Source of the DNA: Rhizobiales bacterium TMED168 | GTDB lineage: Bacteria > Pseudomonadota > Alphaproteobacteria > MED-G09 | Direction: 5' to 3' | NCBI GenBank assembly: GCA_002170885.2 | Contig: NHHR02000013.1 | Location: forward strand, 15,074 to 79,073 | DNA length: 64,000 nt | Part shown: piece by piece, positions 60,181 through 64,000 of the stretch | Layout of the letters: each line of letters opens with the position of its first letter | How positions within the stretch are numbered: the first letter of the stretch is position 1 | The notes under the pieces: generated by a model | Seen by the model: only the letters and a program-made list of their open reading frames with translations | Database searches by the model: none | What the model was told of the DNA's origin: nothing | Program-made: the position numbers and the translations under genes

Positions 60181-61398
60181 ATGAGGCGAGTAGTAGTGAC
60201 TGGCATAGGTATTGTTTCTTGTATAGGAAATAATAAAAATGAAGTTCTAAAAAGTCTTCAAGATGGAAAATCAGGAATCACTCATTCTAATGAACATCAG
60301 GAATTAGGCTTTCGTAGTCAGGTTTATGGCAAACCGACATTAGACCCAGAAGAGTATTTAGAAAAGAAACAAAGAAGATTCATGGGTAATGGTGCTGCAT
60401 GGAATTATATAGCAATGCAAGAAGCTATTGAAGATTCCGGCCTTGAAAATAGTGATGTTGTAAATGAAAAAACCGGGCTTATCATGGGTTCAGGAGGTCC
60501 TTCTACAAAAGCGTTAATTGAGGCTGCAGATATTACTAGAGAAAAAGGGCCTAAAAGAGTTGGACCATTTGCTGTTCCTAAAGCCATGTCTTCAACAAAC
60601 TCTGCTACTCTTGCTACCCCTTTTGGAATAAAAGGAATTAACTATTCAATTTCATCTGCCTGCGCGACTTCTTCGCATTGCATTGGAAATGCATATGAAA
60701 CAATTCAATATGGTAAGCAAGATATAATGTTTGCTGGAGGAGGGGAAGAATTAAATTGGGCTTTATCAGTTTTATTTGACGCAATGGGGGCCATGTCATC
60801 AAAATACAATGATAGTCCCTCGTCATCAAGTAGAGCATACGACAACGATAGAGATGGATTTGTTATTGCTGGCGGTGCTGGCGTTTTAGTTCTAGAGGAA
60901 ATTGAAAGAGCGAAAGCAAGAGGAGCAAAAATTTATGCTGAATTAGTTGGCTATGGTGCAACATCTGATGGCCATGATATGGTCCAACCTTCAGGAGAGG
61001 GGGCAATCAGATGTATGAAAATGGCTATGAAAGGTATAAGTGAAAAAATTGACTATATTAATCCTCATGCAACATCGACCCCTGTTGGTGACTCAAAAGA
61101 AATTGAGGCTATTCAAGAAGTTTTTGGCTCTGAAATTCCTCCCCTTAGCGCTACTAAATCACTTACAGGGCATAGTTTAGGTGCTGCAGGAGTCCAAGAG
61201 GCCATATATAGTATTTTAATGATGAATAATAATTTCATCTGTGAATCCGCTAATATAAAGAATATTGATCCTCTCTTTGAAAATATACCTATTGTTAGAA
61301 ATAAAATAGATAATGTAAGTATTGGTTATGTTTTATCTAATAGTTTTGGTTTTGGCGGAACTAATGCAACTCTTACATTTAAGCATTCAGAAAAATAA
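60181..61398 (+). CDS. fabB: beta-ketoacyl-ACP synthase I
   Basis: A 405-residue condensing enzyme. The active-site Cys is in [12 protein letters not shown], with the two His in [12 protein letters not shown] and [12 protein letters not shown]. The FabB-type catalytic triad Cys-His-His separates it from FabH. It elongates unsaturated intermediates made by FabA. A GGATA-type site lies in the short spacer after fabA. Confidence 0.97.
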   Translation: MRRVVVTGIGIVSCIGNNKNEVLKSLQDGKSGITHSNEHQELGFRSQVYGKPTLDPEEYLEKKQRRFMGNGAAWNYIAMQEAIEDSGLENSDVVNEKTGLIMGSGGPSTKALIEAADITREKGPKRVGPFAVPKAMSSTNSATLATPFGIKGINYSISSACATSSHCIGNAYETIQYGKQDIMFAGGGEELNWALSVLFDAMGAMSSKYNDSPSSSSRAYDNDRDGFVIAGGAGVLVLEEIERAKARGAKIYAELVGYGATSDGHDMVQPSGEGAIRCMKMAMKGISEKIDYINPHATSTPVGDSKEIEAIQEVFGSEIPPLSATKSLTGHSLGAAGVQEAIYSILMMNNNFICESANIKNIDPLFENIPIVRNKIDNVSIGYVLSNSFGFGGTNATLTFKHSEK

Positions 61399-61407
61399 GG
61401 ATATATT

Positions 61408-62226
61408 TTGAATAGAGATATTAAAAATAATTTACCAAATTTTAATAGCCCTTTAATGAAAAATAAAAAAGGGTTAGTTATGGGAGTTGCAAACAACCAT
61501 TCTCTTGCCTGGGGTATAGCTAATTTATTACATAAGAATGGCGCAAAACTTGCTTATACTTATCAAGGCGACTCATTTAAAAAAAGAGTAGAGCCATTAG
61601 CAAAAAAAACAGAATCAGATTTAATCTTTAATTGTGATGTAACAAATACAAATGAAGTTGAAAATGTATTTTCATCTCTTAAAGATCAATGGGGTAATTT
61701 AGACTTTATTGTTCATGGAATTGCTTATTCTGACAGAAATGAACTAAACGGTAGATATTTAGATACCACTAAAGAGAATTTTCTAAAAACACTCGAAGTA
61801 TCTTGCTACTCTCTAACAGAGGTTACAAGAATAGCAGAGCCTTATATTAACAAAGGAGGCTCCATTTTAACATTAAGCTTTGGAGGTTCTACTAAAGTTA
61901 TGCCTAACTATAATGTCATGGGCGTGGCAAAAGCTGCATTGGAATCTTCAGTAAGATATTTAGCCTCCGATCTAGGAAAGGAGAGTATAAGGGTTAACGC
62001 TATATCAGCCGGACCAATGAGAACACTCTCTGGAGCAGGTGTCGGGGGTGCTAGAGAAATTTTTAATTTTGCTGAAAAATTTTCACCACTAAATCGAAAA
62101 CTGTCGCTAGATAACATTGGATCAGCAGGATTATACCTTTTATCTGATTTATCCTTGGGAGTAACAGGAGAAATTCATTATGTGGACTTAGGTTACAATA
62201 TAATTGGAATGCCTAAGCCCAAATAA
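61408..62226 (+). CDS. fabI: enoyl-ACP reductase (NADH)
   Basis: A 272-residue FabI. The nucleotide loop is GVANNHSLAWGIA and the Tyr-x6-Lys motif YNVMGVAKAALE, preceded by the conserved upstream Tyr in IAYSDRNELNG-type segment. The ISAGPMRTLSGAG substrate loop is present. It completes fatty-acid elongation. The start is a TTG with AAGG upstream; an ATG 16 codons later is possible. Stops of fabI and the convergent pnp are only 10 bp apart. Confidence 0.95.
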   Translation: MNRDIKNNLPNFNSPLMKNKKGLVMGVANNHSLAWGIANLLHKNGAKLAYTYQGDSFKKRVEPLAKKTESDLIFNCDVTNTNEVENVFSSLKDQWGNLDFIVHGIAYSDRNELNGRYLDTTKENFLKTLEVSCYSLTEVTRIAEPYINKGGSILTLSFGGSTKVMPNYNVMGVAKAALESSVRYLASDLGKESIRVNAISAGPMRTLSGAGVGGAREIFNFAEKFSPLNRKLSLDNIGSAGLYLLSDLSLGVTGEIHYVDLGYNIIGMPKPK

Positions 62227-62236
62227 TAAATAATTA

Positions 62237-64000
62237 TTAATTAGTCTCTTCTTTTTTATCTTTTTTTGGTTTCTTTGATTTTCTTGGTTTTTTTTCATCA
62301 GAAGCTTTTTCGTTATTAGATTCTTTAGACTCAGAAGCAATTTCTTTCCCTGTTTTCTGATCAACTTCTTTCATGGAGAGCTTTACTTTACCTCTATTAT
62401 CAAAGCCTAGAAGTTTTACCTTAACAACATCACCCTCACTAACTATATCGGTAACACTTTTAACTCTTTCATTCGCTAATTGAGAAATATGTACCAAACC
62501 ATCTTTTTTGCCAAAAAAATTAACAAAGGCACCAAAATCCATTATTTTTACCACTTTGCCTTCATATATTTCTCCAGCTTCAGGCTCAGCGACTATTGAA
62601 TTAATTAATTCTAAAGCTTTATCAAGAGACTCTGTATCACTAGAGGCAATTTTAACAATACCGTCATCATTGATATCGACCTTAGCACCACTTTCTTCAA
62701 CTATCTCTCTGATAACCTTACCACCAGAACCGATAACATCTCTAATTTTATCAACAGGTACTTGGATAGTTTCTATTCTAGGAGCAGTTGAATTCACTGT
62801 TTCTCTTGGGACTTTAATAGCTTTCGCCATTTCACCAAGAATATGAATTCTGCCAGCCTTAGCCTGGGTAAGAGCTGTATCCATTATATCTTTAGTTATT
62901 CCTGTAATTTTTATGTCCATCTGAAGAGAGGTTATTCCATCAGCTGTTCCTGCAACTTTAAAATCCATATCTCCTAAATGATCCTCATCACCTAAAATAT
63001 CAGACAAAACTGCAACTCTATCATCCTCTTTAATTAACCCCATAGCAATGCCTGCAACTGGCTTTTTGAGTGGCACTCCAGCATCCATTAAGGCTAAAGA
63101 GGAGCCACAGACTGTAGCCATGGATGATGAACCATTTGACTCAGTAATCTCAGAGACTAGTCTTATTGTATATGGGAAATCATCATATTCAGGTAATACA
63201 GCTTGAAGAGATCTCCATGCTAGTTTTCCGTGCCCAATTTCTCTTCTAGAAGTAAACCCTGTTCTTCCAGTTTCACCAACGGAATATGGAGGAAAATTAT
63301 AATGAAGCATGAATTTCTCTTTATATGTTTCATCCAAACCATCAACATATTTTTCATCAAGGCCTGTTCCTAATGTTGTTACAACAAGAGCTTGAGTTTC
63401 ACCTCTTGTAAATAAGGCAGACCCATGAGTTAATGGAAGAATACTTACATCAGAATGAACTTCACGAACCGTCTCAAGATCTCTGCCATCAATTCTCAGT
63501 CCTGTATCTAAAATACTTCCTCTAACAATATCCTTTTCTATATTTTTAAATACACTACCTACATCTGATTCTGAAATATCTGCATTTTCATCAGATATTA
63601 TTTTACTTATCAATTCAGATTTGATTTCAGATATTTTATTTGATCTTGTTTGCTTATCGCTCTCCTTATAAGCCAATAATAGTTTTTCTTTTACTATTTC
63701 ACTCACAGAATTTTGAAGGTCAGATAGATCTATTTCTTTTAGTTCCCTTGGTTCTTTTGCTGCTTTTTCCGCAAGTTTAATTATTGCTTTTATAACTGGC
63801 TTAAAAGAGTCTTGTCCAAAAGTAACTGCTTCAAGCATGACTTCTTCGGAGAGCTCTTTAGCCTCTGACTCAACCATTAAAACAGCTGAATCTGTTCCAG
63901 CTACTACCAAATCTAATTCGCAATCCTCCTCTAATTGAGCTTTTGTTGGATTAAGGACATACTCATTATTAACGTATCCAACTCTTGCCGCAGCAATAGG
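62237..64000 (-). CDS. pnp: polyribonucleotide nucleotidyltransferase (3' part)
   Basis: The reading frame continues past the window edge, so the first part of the first RNase PH domain is missing and 587 residues remain. Residues from the edge read [19 protein letters not shown]. The second RNase PH domain has the [28 protein letters not shown] and [10 protein letters not shown] blocks, then a KH domain ([18 protein letters not shown]) and an S1 domain ([21 protein letters not shown]), followed by a Lys/Glu-rich tail. It degrades RNA 3' to 5' by phosphorolysis. Confidence 0.97.
   Translation of the reverse strand, partial: PIAAARVGYVNNEYVLNPTKAQLEEDCELDLVVAGTDSAVLMVESEAKELSEEVMLEAVTFGQDSFKPVIKAIIKLAEKAAKEPRELKEIDLSDLQNSVSEIVKEKLLLAYKESDKQTRSNKISEIKSELISKIISDENADISESDVGSVFKNIEKDIVRGSILDTGLRIDGRDLETVREVHSDVSILPLTHGSALFTRGETQALVVTTLGTGLDEKYVDGLDETYKEKFMLHYNFPPYSVGETGRTGFTSRREIGHGKLAWRSLQAVLPEYDDFPYTIRLVSEITESNGSSSMATVCGSSLALMDAGVPLKKPVAGIAMGLIKEDDRVAVLSDILGDEDHLGDMDFKVAGTADGITSLQMDIKITGITKDIMDTALTQAKAGRIHILGEMAKAIKVPRETVNSTAPRIETIQVPVDKIRDVIGSGGKVIREIVEESGAKVDINDDGIVKIASSDTESLDKALELINSIVAEPEAGEIYEGKVVKIMDFGAFVNFFGKKDGLVHISQLANERVKSVTDIVSEGDVVKVKLLGFDNRGKVKLSMKEVDQKTGKEIASESKESNNEKASDEKKPRKSKKPKKDKKEETN

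Overview
The window is a strongly AT-rich, densely packed bacterial chromosome segment with almost no non-coding DNA. Gene content and order indicate an alphaproteobacterium: a RegB/RegA redox pair, pckA-chvI-chvG-EIIA-ahcY, trxA-folC-accD-trpA-trpB-trpF, aroA-cmk-rpsA-ihfB, dnaA-rpsT-enoyl-CoA hydratase-mutM-ubiE-ubiB-coaBC-dut, and irr beside fabA-fabB-fabI. AT richness, short spacers and overlapping genes fit a streamlined, probably marine, aerobic heterotroph. The exact clade cannot be read from the sequence alone.

Layout. 1-2752: end of a CinA-like gene, then HAD-regB-regA on the minus strand. 2840-10628: a DUF3108 protein, a 2OG-Fe(II) oxygenase and two large TonB-dependent receptors, separated by the only intergenic region over 300 bp (7338-7721), which holds a terminator and a possible small RNA. 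10680-20274: an ABC ATPase, polA, pckA and the ChvI/ChvG-EIIA-ahcY block. 20281-34443: ferredoxin and its reductase, tsaE, an exonuclease I-like gene, trxA, then a long minus-strand run for folate, fatty-acid and tryptophan/pyrimidine synthesis, ihfB, rpsA, cmk and aroA, ending at a FYDLN-domain gene and tRNA-Ala(GGC). 34453-41856: a cytochrome c oxidase cluster with two subunit III genes, ctaB and SCO. 41853-55795: gyrB-recF-dnaN-dnaA, rpsT, enoyl-CoA hydratase and mutM facing ubiE-ubiB-coaBC-dut-moeB-SH3. 55785-59555: a minus-strand run irr, SDR, rubrerythrin, Fe-S protein, DUF3501. 59665-64000: fabA-fabB-fabI and the 3' part of pnp.

How it fits together. Most of the window is core metabolism, replication and respiration. 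RegB/RegA and cytochrome oxidase suggest redox-controlled respiration. ChvG/ChvI beside pckA and an orphan EIIA suggests control of gluconeogenesis by a reduced PTS relay. The most interesting part is the rubrerythrin / Fe-S / DUF3501 unit. Its promoter carries three evenly spaced palindromes of the Irr (iron control element) type, and irr lies about 1 kb upstream. No phage, insertion sequence, CRISPR array or transferred island is visible.
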